Position numbers and translations under genes: made by a program. Positions 57,801 to 64,000 of a stretch of DNA of 64,000 bases are shown here, piece by piece. Where the stretch lies: positions 62,001-126,000 of the forward strand of contig JAAFIG010000008.1 in the NCBI GenBank assembly GCA_013298595.1, written 5' to 3'. Under the pieces are notes generated by a model. It was not told where the DNA came from. It did not search any database and worked only from the letters and a program-made list of their open reading frames with translations. How positions within the stretch are numbered: the stretch's first letter is position 1; each line of letters starts with the position of its first letter. Origin of the DNA: Deinococcales bacterium. GTDB lineage: Bacteria; Deinococcota; Deinococci; Deinococcales; JAAFIG01.

Positions 57801-59385
57801 CCAATTAATCGAAGAACTCAAAACCATCAACCCATATGCCAAAGTCTGTGTCAAAGTGCCAGTCGTACCAGACATTGGTACAATCGCCGTGGGTATCACC
57901 AAAGCAGGCGCAGACGTGATTACCCTTTCAGGATTTGAAGGTGGAACAGGCGCAGCTCGAGCACATGCGCTCAAGTACGCTGGTTTCCCAGCCGAAATTG
58001 GTTTGCGTCGCACCCACCGCGCCCTTGTTATGGCAGGTATCCGCGACCGTGTTGAACTCTGGGTAGACGGTGGTATGAAAACGGCTCTCGATGTGGTCAA
58101 AATGGTTTGTTTAGGCGCAAACCGCGTTGGTTTCGGCACTATTTCGATGGCGGCTATTGGTTGCACCATCTGCCGAGGCTGCCAACTCGATACTTGTCAC
58201 GTTGGTATTGCCACCCAAGTCGAAACCTTTGAGGAAGCCGAAGAAAAAGGCATGAAGCGCTTCGTCCCACGTGAACTTGACAAAGCAGTCGAAAACCTCA
58301 CCCGTTTCTTTACAGGCATGGCATCCGAACTGCGTGCTATGGTCGCCACACTCGGCTACGAAAGACTCGAGGATATGGTCGGGCAAGTGCAGCACCTCGG
58401 GCATTTTATGGGTAAAGACAAACTTGACCTAAGTTACTTACTCGAGGAAGTCGAACCACTAGCATTACCAAAAACCGAACGAGTCATTCGTAAACCACTC
58501 AACAGCCTCACCCGTATGGTTTCGGGTTGGATGGTAGACGCAGCCGTCAGTGGCGACGAAGTTCTTACTTATCAAGATGGTCCTGTTGCCAGTGCCGACC
58601 GAGCCTTAGGTACACACCTTGCAGGTGAATTATCCAGACGCAAAAACGATAAATCCATGAAACTCGAGAAAGCCAAACTCTACTTTGATGGGGGCAGCAT
58701 TCCAGGTAACGGATTAGCCGCCTTCAACACCGCACAACTCGAGATTCTGGTCGATGGTGGCGCTCAAGATGGTGTTGGCAAAGGCAGTTTTGGTGGCAAA
58801 GTTGTCATTATGAAAGGCTTAAACGACCAAGGTGTACGCGTGGACGGCTCGGTAGGAAAAAGCTTTGGTTACGGCGCAATTGGTGGCAAATTCATCATCC
58901 AAGGCAACGCCGACAGCCGTTTTTGTATCCGACTCAGCGGCGCAGATGTTGTACTTGGTGGCGAAGTCAAAAAACCACTCGAGGATGCCTTAGGTATGTT
59001 GGCAGCTCGAGCCAATGCTAAAGGTTTTGCTTTTGAATACATGACCAACGGACGCGTTGTGGTACTCGGCGACCCAGGACCTTGGATTTGCAGCGGTATG
59101 ACAGGCGGCGTTGTTTACTTACGCTACCAACCAACAATGGGCTTAGACGACACAGCCCACGCCCGCCGCCTTGCTAAAGGAGCCAATGTTAAAGTTCACA
59201 AACTTGGCGAACGTGGCGTTGCAGACATCCGTGAAATGCTTGGCGAATACCACAAAGCCCTTGTCTCGAGCGAACAAACCGATGCTGCCAGACGAGTTGC
59301 AGAATTGCTCGTAGACCCAGCCGCGCATTTCAGAATGGTTGTACCAGCTAACCAACAAGTGGATGCCAGCGTTAGCACCGAGTAA
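54835..59385 (+). CDS. gltB: Glutamate synthase, large (alpha) chain
   Basis: The 1516-residue protein makes glutamate from glutamine and 2-oxoglutarate. A 36-residue propeptide precedes Cys37 (DACGVIGT), which becomes the N-terminal nucleophile of the class-II amidotransferase (about 37-430; RHNGEINT-type HNGEINTIERLRRE). Next are a central domain, the FMN barrel (GEGGEISDM, GQGAKPGEGGHLPGSKV) and the 3Fe-4S cysteines CTICRGCQLDTC. The GXGXG beta-helix (about 1270-1500; GSFGGKVVIMKG, GYGAIGGKFIIQGNADSRFCIRLSG) ends it. No gltD small subunit is nearby, so ferredoxin could be the donor. The ATG at 54835, not the open frame at 54781, is set by the promoter. Confidence 0.95.
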   Translation: MKPMPRKLESLHRAHERKRLRETIPNALHEGVGRDACGVIGTIRKTGLPSHGNVKRALEALTQMAHRSGEVRGEGDGCGIQTDIPKKLWKSWLTEAGIEPSVVDETGFFVAHLFIPVNVNPRDVLDHIRANTMKFGTRVILERRGQTHGSVLGPVAAISEPAFYQVAGVVNGDSEQTRVAALFSLALELENALPVHVVSLSQHTVVYKVRGAADILDRYYPELRRPDFESVCTIGHNRYSTNTMSTFEQVQPFTLLGHNGEINTIERLRRELDFLGISRTGGSDSQDLNRLLEGLMCQQGLSLFESLEMAFPPVLGEIKTFSPALQDAYMSFRQQLGPLAQGPAALVMRFGQECAFSVDALGLRPLWFGETEKEFFWSSERGVVPLGSFVNDPRPLAPGEKMLCTIRPNGVQPMPHFEAQRVLLERVHNRSAVVVGARAHVSGPLERPSNVPEFDPEVHVPSAAALAAFGWEKWDEEYVKALAEKGNEPISSLGFDGPIAALRDPKPNLAEFLKETVAVVTNPAIDREREIEQFSTRVVLGKRALPNGKYAGQICELITPVIPLDSETAAKHGTMTLPELESHLKTVRIKLELQVANNFPEPLEKALDRLRDEVIKAAHSGAELIILEDRLVYRSGHMPLDPSLCVAEANKALENLNSDGIAYRRQTSVIVSSGSIRNLHDIMMLLGLGADAVEPWLLLAAFSGADKQSADKIVSALTKGVEKVMSTMGIHELRGYGRVFAAIGLKPDLADKLGIKSFLASETAGYGMADLEKTMQDRRHRWTLGGASLERDARLNTRVYKHAAAAANGEIAATDYTGRIRALELEFPVAARNLLEVKGLAGPATEDEMRAAEEVDISAGSHRLPFVISAMSFGSQGETAFRAYPEAAKRLDMVSMNGEGGEISDMIGQYTRWRGQQVASGRFGVSSEMLNSSGFIEIKIGQGAKPGEGGHLPGSKVTAKVAKARHATQGVDLISPSNNHDLYSIEDLAQLIEELKTINPYAKVCVKVPVVPDIGTIAVGITKAGADVITLSGFEGGTGAARAHALKYAGFPAEIGLRRTHRALVMAGIRDRVELWVDGGMKTALDVVKMVCLGANRVGFGTISMAAIGCTICRGCQLDTCHVGIATQVETFEEAEEKGMKRFVPRELDKAVENLTRFFTGMASELRAMVATLGYERLEDMVGQVQHLGHFMGKDKLDLSYLLEEVEPLALPKTERVIRKPLNSLTRMVSGWMVDAAVSGDEVLTYQDGPVASADRALGTHLAGELSRRKNDKSMKLEKAKLYFDGGSIPGNGLAAFNTAQLEILVDGGAQDGVGKGSFGGKVVIMKGLNDQGVRVDGSVGKSFGYGAIGGKFIIQGNADSRFCIRLSGADVVLGGEVKKPLEDALGMLAARANAKGFAFEYMTNGRVVVLGDPGPWICSGMTGGVVYLRYQPTMGLDDTAHARRLAKGANVKVHKLGERGVADIREMLGEYHKALVSSEQTDAARRVAELLVDPAAHFRMVVPANQQVDASVSTE

Positions 59386-59400
59386 AAACTACACTCTCGA

Positions 59401-59433
59401 GAAACGCGGATGGCTTTTAGCTGTCCGCGTTTC
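59401..59433 (+). terminator. Hairpin after gltB, likely terminator
   Basis: The 10-bp stem GAAACGCGGA / TCCGCGTTTC with a 13-nt loop begins 15 nt after the gltB stop. The T-tract is short (TTAGTT), so termination may be partial. Confidence 0.65.
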
Positions 59434-59468
59434 TTAGTTCAAATACAGACAAGCCAAACAAGATGCAC

Positions 59469-59480
59469 TATAATTTGGTC
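59469..59480 (+). promoter_or_regulatory. Leaderless -10 (TATAAT, 6 nt to ATG)
   Basis: A perfect TATAAT at 59469-59474 lies 6 nt before the ATG at 59481. An in-frame ATG at 59463 would sit upstream of the -10 box and is therefore not the start. Confidence 0.7.
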
Positions 59481-59717
59481 ATGCCAACCATTGAACTTTC
59501 TTCAGATAATTTAAGTCGTCTTGAAGCAATTCGTAAAGCTCAAGGCATCAGCCAAGAAGCTGCGCTCGAGTTAGCCCTTGAAGCAGCTCAATACGCACAT
59601 TTGGATGAGGCTACCCGAAGTGCAATTCTCAATGCGCCTATTTTAACCAAAGAGTTTTTACGCCAAGATACCGATCCAAGTGCGCCACCTTATGAGGAAT
59701 CGGAGCATAAAGCGTGA
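59481..59717 (+). CDS. VapB-like antitoxin, partner of a decayed toxin
   Basis: The 78-residue protein begins MPTIELSSDNLSRLEAIRKAQ and continues GISQEAALELALEAAQYAHL, like the ribbon-helix-helix/antitoxin type in which a strand is followed by two helices. The C-terminal tail (FLRQDTDPSAPPYEESE) is acidic and flexible, as in toxin-binding regions. The stop overlaps the GTG of a PIN-toxin remnant (GTGA), the usual vapBC arrangement. With the toxin broken, it may be an orphan or may be on its way to loss. Start set by the leaderless TATAAT box. Confidence 0.68.
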   Translation: MPTIELSSDNLSRLEAIRKAQGISQEAALELALEAAQYAHLDEATRSAILNAPILTKEFLRQDTDPSAPPYEESEHKA

Positions 59718-59809
59718 CACCTCAATCCGTTGTATTGGATACCAATGTCATCAGCATAAAATGCCAACTGAAGCTGAGCAAAAAGCCGAACTCGAGTGAG
59801 AACTACTGA
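59714..59809 (+). pseudogene. Decayed VapC (PIN-domain) toxin
   Basis: GTG at 59714 opens with TPQSVVLDTNVIS, the exact PIN-domain start (LDTN with the catalytic Asp), but the frame ends after 31 residues. From 59761 another frame reads MPTEAEQKAELE then a stop, and after it ELLSG then a stop; this looks like a later piece of the same toxin. An internal deletion with frameshift explains it. The antitoxin gene immediately upstream is intact. Confidence 0.7.
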
Positions 59810-59931
59810 GCGGTTAAATTTTTGGCTGTGTTATAAACAAGCCAAAAAGGATGAGATTATCGTATAATTAATCTGAAAATAGCTACAATACTGTAATACT
59901 GTGGTTCATTTCTTTATATAATTGGAGAAGA

Positions 59932-61155
59932 ATGATAAACTGTCCGAATTGTGATTCTAGTATAAATGACGATACACTCAACTTTTGTCCAAGTTGTGAA
60001 AGACAAGTTAGGTGTTTGAATAAAGAATGTAGAGCTATGCTAAAGCCAAACAACTCAATTTGTTTGACTTGTGGTGAAACGGTAAAAAATAGAGGGGATT
60101 CTGCTACTTTCAACACATTAACTATTGATACAACGCAAGACGGGAATTCTTTTTCGCAAAAAATTGCTGTGAAAGCCACTGATGCCTCTGTTGGGCATAT
60201 GTCAGGTATTGCAATGCAATTAATAAACGTGAATAAGGGTACTGGTACTATTCAACGACAAATAAATGCGCCTATTGGAAACCGTTCTGGTTTGCCAGCG
60301 AACACTGTCGAAGCTCAAGTAAAAAATTCTAACGACAATCAAGTAAGACAAATACATGAAGATATTGAAGCCCAAAATCAAGAACGAGTTCAAATTGATG
60401 ATACAGTTTTGATGGACGCAGTCGAAGAATTTTTTCGATTAGACGAAACAAACAACTTAGTGTTGTTGGATGCCTTCAGAAAAAGAGATTTTGGCGACGG
60501 GAAAAAAACTAAGAGTGGAAAAGCTACTAACATAGTTTTATTTTATATTTTTGCCTGTGAGCATTTTAGGATTACTGCACCTACTCGAGAGCAAATATTT
60601 AACATGCTGGAAAAAGAAAAATTATTAAATTCTAATTCAAGATTCTTTTTTGATAAAACTATAGTTTCCGAATATCTGAGTAAAGAGCAAAATGGTTATA
60701 AACTGCATTACGCAGGAAAAGAAAAATTACTTTTAATACTCAGTGAAATTTATAACCCAACTCCGCATAGCAGCATAAAAAGAGTGAACAAGTCTAAGTC
60801 ATCTCGAAAAAATACCTCAACAGCAAAAATAAATCCGACAATACAGTCTTGGATAGAAAAAACCATAGATATAGACAAACTGGGAACATCAGCAATAAAG
60901 AGTGTTTCAGATTGGGCTTTATTTGTAGTTTATTTGCTTACAAAACATCTGAACTTAGTTGAAACTATTAAGCCTGGTGATGCCTATGTATATATAACAA
61001 CTCTTAAAACAGCTACATCTTTAGATAGAAAACAATTCAGAGATTCAATCAGCAGAAATAAGAAATTATTCGATAAGAACGCAAAGGGTGAATACTTTCT
61101 TACACAAGCAGGGATTGAGAAAGCAAAAACCGATTTTTTTGAGGCATCATTGTGA
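59932..61155 (+). CDS. Double zinc-ribbon protein, first gene of an unrecognised operon
   Basis: The protein has 407 residues. Two zinc ribbons open it: Cys4, Cys7, Cys19, Cys22 and Cys28, Cys33, Cys44, Cys47. A region of about 100 residues (60-165) is low in hydrophobics and probably flexible. Two related segments follow: about 185-275 (IVLFYIFACEHFRI, ending GYKLHYAGKEKLLLIL) and about 325-405 (ALFVVYLLTKHLNLV, ending GEYFLTQAGIEKAK); both look like winged-helix units. No known family is claimed. GGAGAAG precedes the ATG, and TATAAT lies at 59863-59868. The stop overlaps the next start (GTGA). CTCGAG occurs once; the gene is AT-rich. Confidence 0.7.
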   Translation: MINCPNCDSSINDDTLNFCPSCERQVRCLNKECRAMLKPNNSICLTCGETVKNRGDSATFNTLTIDTTQDGNSFSQKIAVKATDASVGHMSGIAMQLINVNKGTGTIQRQINAPIGNRSGLPANTVEAQVKNSNDNQVRQIHEDIEAQNQERVQIDDTVLMDAVEEFFRLDETNNLVLLDAFRKRDFGDGKKTKSGKATNIVLFYIFACEHFRITAPTREQIFNMLEKEKLLNSNSRFFFDKTIVSEYLSKEQNGYKLHYAGKEKLLLILSEIYNPTPHSSIKRVNKSKSSRKNTSTAKINPTIQSWIEKTIDIDKLGTSAIKSVSDWALFVVYLLTKHLNLVETIKPGDAYVYITTLKTATSLDRKQFRDSISRNKKLFDKNAKGEYFLTQAGIEKAKTDFFEASL

Positions 61156-61928
61156 GCTTTTCTGAAGCAATACTCCTTAATTCCTTAAAAGCTCATATTC
61201 CACAAAGTATTTGTATTGAATTAATCAAGGAGTATAAACAAATTAAAAGCCAATTTTTTCTTAGAAAATGGCGACCCGCAGAATTGAGTGGTGGACGGTT
61301 TTGCGAATGTGTGCTCAGGGCTATTGAGCATTTAGATACTGGGTCTTTTACCCCTTTTGGCGTTTCGTTGAAATCAGATGTTATTATCCGAAGCGTTGAG
61401 ACTAATGTTTCGCTCTCAGATTCAATACGGTTCATTATTCCTCGTCTTGTGCGTGTTATTTTGGATTTTCGTAATAAACGAGATGTTGCACATACTGGAG
61501 GAGAAGTTTCACCAAATCAATTGGATTCGATCTTGATTTCGCATACATCAGATTGGATATTGGCGGAATTAGTTAGAAAGTTCTATCTTGTTGACTTGGT
61601 TGAAGCCAAAAAATTGATTGATTCTATTATTGAAATTAAGATTCCAATAATAGATGACATAAATGGTTTTCCAAAAATCCTTAATACGAAACTTGATGCA
61701 ACTGAAAAGACACTACTGCTTTTGTATTATAAAAGCCCTGATACAGTACTAGATACTGATTTATTCAATTGGGTTGCATACTCTAATATTGGAAACTATA
61801 GAACTCGAATCCTAAATGTTTTAGATGATAAAGCATTACTTCATAGAGCAAATCTCAAAAGCTCAATTACAAGTAAAGGTGTTTTGTTTGTCGAAACAAA
61901 AATACATATTCAGGAAATTATTTTATAA
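61152..61928 (+). CDS. HEPN-like protein with RNxxxxxH motif, second gene of the operon
   Basis: The 258-residue protein is one whose family I do not recognise. The helical N-terminal part (about 1-165) has ELSGGRFCECVLRAIEHL and then DFRNKRDVAHTGG, where Arg107-Asn108 and His114 form an R-N-x5-H motif as in HEPN ribonucleases. The C-terminal part (about 180-255) reads like a winged helix: ATEKTLLLLYYKSPDTVLDTDLFNWV, then LNVLDDKALLHR and a beta wing. Translation is coupled to the zinc-ribbon gene (GTGA overlap). The setting between two wrecked toxin-antitoxin loci and the lack of CTCGAG suggest a mobile defence or toxin system (inference). Confidence 0.68.
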   Translation: MSFSEAILLNSLKAHIPQSICIELIKEYKQIKSQFFLRKWRPAELSGGRFCECVLRAIEHLDTGSFTPFGVSLKSDVIIRSVETNVSLSDSIRFIIPRLVRVILDFRNKRDVAHTGGEVSPNQLDSILISHTSDWILAELVRKFYLVDLVEAKKLIDSIIEIKIPIIDDINGFPKILNTKLDATEKTLLLLYYKSPDTVLDTDLFNWVAYSNIGNYRTRILNVLDDKALLHRANLKSSITSKGVLFVETKIHIQEIIL

Positions 61929-62339
61929 GCTAAGATAGTGTCACAAAACCTGCTCAGGACAGTTTATTGTATTGACACTACTGTGAATGATACAGTGTAC
62001 TTTGGTCAACCTGTCGTAATTCGAGTTTTTCAAGTCTTAAATTGTTTATTTTGGTTTTTGTAAAATCTAAAGTGTATTGCCACAATTTACTTTCTCGAGT
62101 TTTGTACTATACTTTTAACCATGTCTCCGACCTTGCAATTGGATGCTGAACTCAAGGCTTGAGTACGTTTTTTGGCTGCCCAACAAGGTGTCATTTGTAT
62201 CTTCTTTCCAAGCCTCGAGACAGTTGTGAAAATCGAGATTTGCTGGTTTTTTATTTTTGGCAATTGTCTAAGAATTGACATTGCTGCTTGGCAGCTCAAT
62301 AAGCTTGCAGGTGATTTGCTACTTATGGAACAATAATGC
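61929..62339. other. Gap with a broken antitoxin gene
   Basis: There is no intact gene. A leaderless promoter-like TATACT (62108-62113) lies 7 nt before an ATG at 62121 that starts the broken antitoxin described separately. CTCGAG occurs near 62095 and 62213. The rest shows no feature I can support. Confidence 0.5.
62121..62190 (+). pseudogene. Broken antitoxin gene (in-frame stop)
   Basis: From the ATG at 62121 the frame reads MSPTLQLDAELKA, stop, VRFLAAQQG. This matches the start of a ribbon-helix-helix antitoxin with a TGA (62160-62162) where an Arg codon CGA would be expected. Homology fades after the QQG. TATACT lies 7 nt upstream of the ATG, as in functional genes here. A single C-to-T change would explain the stop. 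Confidence 0.55.
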
Positions 62340-63509
62340 GTGAATTCATCACCTTTGCTTGCTGATCTAGCTCCGACGCGTTCTCTGATTCTTGCTCGTT
62401 GGGCTGTGGCAGCCGTTTTTTTCCTCAACGGTTTTGCAATTGCTAATTGGGTGGTACGAATTCCTGCGGTCAGTCAGAAGCTCAATTTATCGCCTGGTGC
62501 TTTGGGTTTGGTGCTGCTGGCTTCGGCTGTTGGGGCTTTAATCAGTATGCCGATTGTTGGGCGTTTATGTGTTCGGTTGGGTTCTAAGCAAACAACTTTG
62601 CTGTTTAGTGTCGGTTTTGCACTAACCACCATGCTACTGACTTTAGCGCCTAGTGTATTGGTACTGGTGTTGGTGTTGTTTTTCTGGGGTGCTTTGAATG
62701 CTGGTTTGGATGTGGCTATGAACACTCAAGGCACCACGGTTGAACGTGGTTTTCAGCGTCCTGTCCTCTCGAGCTTTCACGCTTTTTGGAGTGTGGGTAG
62801 TTTGTTTGGCGCAGCGGTTGGTGGGGTGTTTGCTCGTTTTGCGGTTGCTCCGAGTTTGCATTTGATTGTTGTGGGTTGTTTGGTTTTGCTTGGTTTTTTG
62901 TTTGTCTCGAGGTTTTTAATTGCCGATGAGATATCCGATCAATCCGAGAAAACATCGGGTTTGCAGTTATCGGTTGGGTTATTGGTGCTTGGTGCGATTG
63001 CTTTTTGTGCGTTGCTGGGTGAAGGTGCAATTGCCGATTGGGGTGCGTTGTATTTGCAAAATTCGCTGGGTGCCGATGCTGGTTTAGCGGCGGCTGGTTT
63101 TGTGGCGTTTCAGTTGTCTATGGCTTCGCTGCGTTTTGCTGGTGATGCGTTGCGTTTGCGCTTAGGCGATGCTCGAGTAGTGTTGCTTAGTGGTATTGTT
63201 GCTACTTTTGGTTTAGCGTTGGCTGTTGTTCCACAATTTGTTTGGACGACGATTATTGGTTTTGGTTTTGTTGGGGCTGGTTTTGCAATTATTTTTCCAG
63301 CTGCTCTTGGTTTGGTTTCAAAGCTCGAGGCGCGTTCGAGTGGTCCTGCAATTGCTTGGGTTGGTGGCGTGGGTTACGCTGGTTTTTTGGTTGGACCGCC
63401 ACTGATTGGCTTGGTTGCAGAATTTACGACTTTGCGTTTTGGTTTGCTGGTTGTTTTGCTGGCTGGTGTAGCAATTGCGGGTTTATCGAAATTGCTTAAA
63501 ACTGCCTAA
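62340..63509 (+). CDS. MFS transporter
   Basis: The 389-residue protein has about twelve hydrophobic helices. The motif between helices 2 and 3 is present in a variant form (GRLCVRLGSKQTTLL), and FFWGALNAGLDVAMNTQGTTVER plus SFHAFWSVGSLFGAAVGG resemble the fucose/glucose-type MFS permeases and the YbjJ-like group. Substrate unknown. The start is a GTG at 62340; no later start fits before the first helix (LILARWAVAAVFFLNGFAIANW). A stray out-of-frame ATG at 62336 would read only nine codons. The gene is somewhat richer in G and T than its neighbours. Confidence 0.87.
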   Translation: MNSSPLLADLAPTRSLILARWAVAAVFFLNGFAIANWVVRIPAVSQKLNLSPGALGLVLLASAVGALISMPIVGRLCVRLGSKQTTLLFSVGFALTTMLLTLAPSVLVLVLVLFFWGALNAGLDVAMNTQGTTVERGFQRPVLSSFHAFWSVGSLFGAAVGGVFARFAVAPSLHLIVVGCLVLLGFLFVSRFLIADEISDQSEKTSGLQLSVGLLVLGAIAFCALLGEGAIADWGALYLQNSLGADAGLAAAGFVAFQLSMASLRFAGDALRLRLGDARVVLLSGIVATFGLALAVVPQFVWTTIIGFGFVGAGFAIIFPAALGLVSKLEARSSGPAIAWVGGVGYAGFLVGPPLIGLVAEFTTLRFGLLVVLLAGVAIAGLSKLLKTA

Positions 63510-63760
63510 GCAGTCTCGAGTAGCGTTTTTAAGGTTAATGCCAGAATGGTGTTTGTTTTCGAGGTGTTTGTGTACCTAGGGGCAAGGTTTTAGTCTCTCG
63601 AAAGGGGAAGTAATGCTTTGTGTTTCTTGTCTCGAGACATAAACCACTACCTGTTGTATGGGTAACGGCATAAGGAACTGTATCAAGTAGGGTTAATTAG
63701 GTAGCTCGAGTCTTTTGCTATTTGACTGGGCATCGAAAATCTGTGCATAATGTAAAGTAG

Positions 63761-64000
63761 ATGAAGAAGATTTTGTTTGCATTGGCGCTTTTAATTGGTT
63801 TAGTAGGTGCTGCTTTTGGCACAGTGCAATTCTCGCCGACCCCGTGGGCAGATCATGGTTTACGTGTTGACCCTGATTCAAAAATTCGTGGTAATACGTT
63901 GTTTAAAATCGTTAAAGATGGTGTCACCAAGCGCAGTATTTCAGCTTTGGATTTTGAAGCATACTTGGTTGAACTGACTGGGCAGGGCGGCAGCGAATTA
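63761..64000 (+). CDS. Exported protein, N-terminal part (cut by window edge)
   Basis: The frame is open from the ATG at 63761 for 80 codons to the window end. The signal peptide KKILFALALLIGLVGAAFG is clear, and the mature part begins TVQFSPTPWADHGLRVDP. I do not recognise the family from this much. Upstream, TTGACT (63722-63727) and CATAAT (63746-63751) with an 18-bp spacer make a promoter 9 nt before the ATG; TAATGT (63748-63753, 7 nt) is an alternative -10. No ribosome-binding site is seen. The 250 bp before it (63510-63760) hold CTCGAG sites but no gene. Confidence 0.65.
   Translation, partial: MKKILFALALLIGLVGAAFGTVQFSPTPWADHGLRVDPDSKIRGNTLFKIVKDGVTKRSISALDFEAYLVELTGQGGSEL

Larger units (their letters stand above)
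1..64000. repeat. Highly iterated palindrome CTCGAG across the window
   Basis: CTCGAG occurs about every 150-165 bp in most genes: about 37 copies in 1-6054, 19 in polA and 28 in gltB (counted by eye). Base composition predicts roughly one per 6 kb. It is read in all three codon frames: Leu-Glu (near 972), x-Arg-x (near 2137) and x-Ser-Arg/Ser (near 2721). It also lies between genes, for example near 5057, 15698 and 26246. Flanking bases vary, so the conserved unit is the hexamer itself. The codons it forces (CTC, GAG, CGA, TCG) look uncommon elsewhere in the same genes. Density falls to zero or nearly so at 17803-18210, about 36.1-41.0 kb, 41.1-43.5 kb and 59.8-61.9 kb. The pattern resembles the HIP1 octamer of cyanobacteria; its function is unknown. 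Confidence 0.95.

Noticed and set aside
62642-63030. Minus-strand frames opposite the MFS transporter rich in His, Gln and Thr
   Set aside because: Their composition is that expected from the antisense of a G/T-rich membrane-protein gene; no family resemblance.
1-64000. CTCGAG excess as protection by an XhoI-type restriction system
   Set aside because: Restriction systems normally lead to avoidance of their site. No methyltransferase or nuclease gene is in the window, so there is no support for a restriction function.
1-64000. tRNA, rRNA, riboswitch or CRISPR array
   Set aside because: I looked for cloverleaf TTCGANNCC arms, rRNA landmarks and regularly spaced repeats and saw none that I could support.

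Overview
The window looks like a chromosomal segment of a low-GC bacterium close to the Deinococcota. The support is: a DNA polymerase I that follows the Thermus/Deinococcus form almost residue for residue in its polymerase half and lacks the proofreading acidic residues; a bacillithiol-pathway glycosyltransferase (BshA); a DUF4388 (PATAN) protein; and many genes whose -10 box lies only 6-8 nt before the start codon, the leaderless arrangement common in Deinococcus. This assignment is inference, because no rRNA or tRNA gene is present. The most conspicuous DNA feature is the palindrome CTCGAG, found about once per 150-165 bp in native genes (about 37 copies in the first 6 kb, 19 in polA, 28 in gltB, counted by eye). 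Base composition predicts about one per 6 kb. It occurs in all three codon frames, in both coding orientations and between genes, like the HIP1 palindrome of cyanobacteria. Segments nearly free of it stand out as likely recent arrivals.

Layout. 1-321 is the start of an APH-type kinase (minus strand, cut by the window edge). 411-6054 holds an exported Q/G/P-rich protein and a MoxR-DUF58-VWA-VWA cluster followed by a Tat-exported dienelactone hydrolase. 6116-17638 is mostly housekeeping: polA, a GAF-PAS-GAF-GGDEF protein, a lipoprotein, dxs, an SDR, an exported alpha/beta hydrolase, an exported unknown, an Ate/Bpt-like transferase and a [2Fe-2S] ferredoxin. 17803-26237 holds an unknown AT-rich gene, aroC, a higBA toxin-antitoxin pair, bshA, an orphan sugar-binding protein with a small partner, a Phd-antitoxin/beta-CASP nuclease fusion and a DUF4388-peroxiredoxin fusion. 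26605-27054 is a small secreted protein.

27155-53987 is a large surface-polysaccharide locus: a TPR protein, an O-antigen-ligase-like protein, phosphohexomutase, ManC, two Gmd-type dehydratases, a WbdD-like methyltransferase/kinase followed by a separate long coiled-coil protein, a double-GT4 giant, a transposase-HTH/polysialyltransferase-like fusion, an IMPase-family phosphatase, a NeuB with an extra N-terminal domain, NeuA, an ABC exporter (Wzm/Wzt), a three-part glycosyltransferase, a priming sugar transferase and two GT4 enzymes. Together they suggest a GDP-mannose-derived glycan carrying a nonulosonic acid, capped by a WbdD-type enzyme and exported by an ABC transporter. The core at about 36.2-41.0 kb has no CTCGAG at all and looks imported.

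54278-59385 holds a small LMW-PTP-like protein and the glutamate synthase large chain, whose gene has a clear TTGACA / TATGCT leaderless promoter. 59481-62190 is a small accessory island: a VapB-like antitoxin with a wrecked VapC remnant, an unrecognised two-gene operon (double zinc ribbon plus a HEPN-like protein with an RNxxxxxH motif), and a second broken antitoxin. An MFS transporter and the start of an exported protein close the window.

Best candidates for something undescribed are the CTCGAG iteration, the Phd-beta-CASP fusion, the zinc-ribbon/HEPN operon, and the hybrid glycan genes that share a C-terminal domain.
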